Source of the DNA: Ignavibacteriota bacterium
Lineage (GTDB): Bacteria > Bacteroidota > Ignavibacteria > UBA10030 > SZUA-254
Length of the DNA: 56,998 nucleotides
Direction: 5' to 3'
Assembly: GCA_025358305.1 (NCBI GenBank)
Contig: JANYJZ010000023.1
Location: 1 to 56,998 of the forward strand
The notes under the pieces are model-generated. The model ran no database searches and was not told the origin of the DNA. It saw only the letters and a list, made by a program, of their open reading frames with translations. The position numbers and the translations under genes are program-made. Below are positions 56,137 through 56,998 of the stretch, one piece after another; within the stretch, counting starts at the first letter, position 1, and every line of letters begins with the position of its first letter.

Positions 56137-56610
56137 ATGCTAAAGTCACTCGCACTATTATTCCTCCTGGCGGCGTCTCTCGGCTCCGCCCAAGTGCCGT
56201 TGGACAAGGAAGCGCTCCTCAAGGGTGAGGGGGCGGGACAGGGGACCTACGCAGAGCTGAACGGGTATCCAGGTCCGAAGCACGTCCTCGACCTCGCGTC
56301 GACGCTCAACCTCACGACCGAACAGAAGCGGCACATCACCGAGATCTACAAGGCGATGGACTCGCGCGCGCGCGAACTCGGCGCGAGGATCGTCCACGTG
56401 GAGGACGAACTGAACACCGCCTTCCGCCAGGGCCTCGTCAACGAACGCTCGGTGAACGACGATGCGGAGCAGATCGGCCGATTGCGGGGCCGGCTGCGCG
56501 CGGTCCACCTTACGGCGCACATGAAGACGAAGGACTTTCTCACCCGAGCTCAGCTCGACATGTACAAGTCGCTCCGCGCCAAGGACGACCACAACCAGCA
56601 GACCCATTAA
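56137..56610 (+). CDS. Small periplasmic LTxxQ (Spy/CpxP-like) protein between carB halves
   Basis: 157 residues from ATG 56137 (AAAGGA nine bases upstream; a TTG at 56131 is too close to it). Signal peptide [19 protein letters not shown]. The mature part is helical and contains two LTxxQ motifs, LTTEQ and LTRAQ, with a long amphipathic helix between ([19 protein letters not shown] ... [17 protein letters not shown]). This fits the Spy/CpxP-like periplasmic chaperone/metal-stress group. It sits between the two carB genes with gaps of 27 and 10 bases, so it is probably co-transcribed; a direct link to carbamoyl phosphate synthesis is not evident. Confidence 0.8.
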   Translation: MLKSLALLFLLAASLGSAQVPLDKEALLKGEGAGQGTYAELNGYPGPKHVLDLASTLNLTTEQKRHITEIYKAMDSRARELGARIVHVEDELNTAFRQGLVNERSVNDDAEQIGRLRGRLRAVHLTAHMKTKDFLTRAQLDMYKSLRAKDDHNQQTH

Positions 56611-56620
56611 CGGATCGAAG

Positions 56621-56998
56621 ATGGCAGTTCCCACGACAGAATTACTTCTCAGGGCGAAACGGTACGGGTTCTCGGACCGGCAGCTCGCGCATCTCTGGAA
56701 GACCGACGAAACGACCGTCCGCCGGTGGCGGAAGGGCCTTGGCGTCACGCCGGTCTTCAAGACCATCGACACCTGCGCCGCCGAATTTCAGGCGGAGACC
56801 CCGTACCACTACTCCACGTACGAGACCGAGACTGAGGTGACGCGCACTCCCCGGAAGAAGGTCATCATCCTCGGCGGCGGACCCAACCGCATCGGCCAGG
56901 GGATCGAGTTCGACTACTGCTGCGTCCACGGCGTCTTCGCGCTTGAACGCGAGGGGTACGAGACGATCATGATCAACTGCAATCCCGAGACGGTCTCG
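56621..56998 (+). CDS. carB: Carbamoyl-phosphate synthase large subunit, C-terminal half (partial)
   Basis: ATG at 56621, frame open to the window end (126 residues visible). It begins with the rest of the oligomerisation domain ([21 protein letters not shown], then the conserved [11 protein letters not shown]) and continues into the second pre-ATP-grasp domain, [19 protein letters not shown] and CNPETVS, as in residues about 500-620 of standard CarB. Together with the gene at 54625 the two halves cover the full enzyme with little loss. The 3' end, including the second ATP-grasp and allosteric domains, is outside the window. Confidence 0.9.
   Translation, partial: MAVPTTELLLRAKRYGFSDRQLAHLWKTDETTVRRWRKGLGVTPVFKTIDTCAAEFQAETPYHYSTYETETEVTRTPRKKVIILGGGPNRIGQGIEFDYCCVHGVFALEREGYETIMINCNPETVS

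Overview
The window looks like a chromosomal segment from a GC-rich member of the Bacteroidota/Ignavibacteria-Chlorobi side of the FCB group. Three predicted secreted proteins end in a type IX secretion (T9SS) type A sorting domain with the NYPNPFNP signature, and a Bat (aerotolerance) operon lies at the left edge. Unlike classical Bacteroidia, many genes have clear Shine-Dalgarno sequences, and most promoters I can see are sigma70-like hexamers spaced by 17 bases. The exact taxon is an inference from these features.

Layout. 1-3.1 kb: tail of a bat operon (batC partial, batD, batE). 3.5-5.5 kb: a T9SS-exported protein with HYDIN/ASPM-like Ig repeats. 5.8-22.5 kb: a long co-oriented exopolysaccharide operon of the Wzx/Wzy type: dTDP-glucose dehydratase, SLBB export protein, Wzz-like chain-length protein, Wzx flippase, Wzy-like polymerase, three GT4 glycosyltransferases, a methyltransferase, an intact phosphoglycosyltransferase, a Wzi-like outer-membrane protein, a Dpm1-like GT2, and a GT2 fused to a phosphoglycosyltransferase domain whose catalytic motifs are lost. 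It runs without a visible break into accA, a hotdog thioesterase, a 55-residue Trm112-like protein, nadC and a second flippase (22.5-26.5 kb). A TylF-like methyltransferase follows, then the DUF1385-prfA pair and, on the minus strand, tadA.

30.4-42.3 kb holds two very large T9SS cargo genes, each with its own terminator: a secreted PHP-type metallohydrolase with fibronectin-like modules (1338 aa), and a 2529-aa protein with a predicted 7-blade propeller followed by 26 tandem 74-residue InlB-type B-repeats, all exactly the same length.

42.4-50.9 kb is an arginine regulon: argD divergent from argC-argJ-argB-argF-argR-argG-argH. The 73-base gap between the argD and argC frames carries a 36-base nested palindrome made of two ARG boxes lying exactly on two overlapping divergent promoters, so one ArgR site should shut both directions. 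To the right on the minus strand are a PilB/GspE-like ATPase with an altered His box, tRNA-Arg(TCG) with its own promoter and terminator, a single-domain response regulator and an ammonium transporter. The last 2.4 kb contains carB split into two genes inside the oligomerisation domain, with a gene for a small periplasmic LTxxQ (Spy/CpxP-like) protein lying between the halves; the second half runs off the window. The arginine genes, carB and Amt together suggest a nitrogen/arginine/pyrimidine neighbourhood.

The most unusual points are the interrupted carB, the GT2/dead-phosphoglycosyltransferase fusion, the divergent ArgR promoter-operator, the length-invariant repeat protein, and a recurring extended -10 promoter motif (TTYCGTAKATT) upstream of many transcription units.
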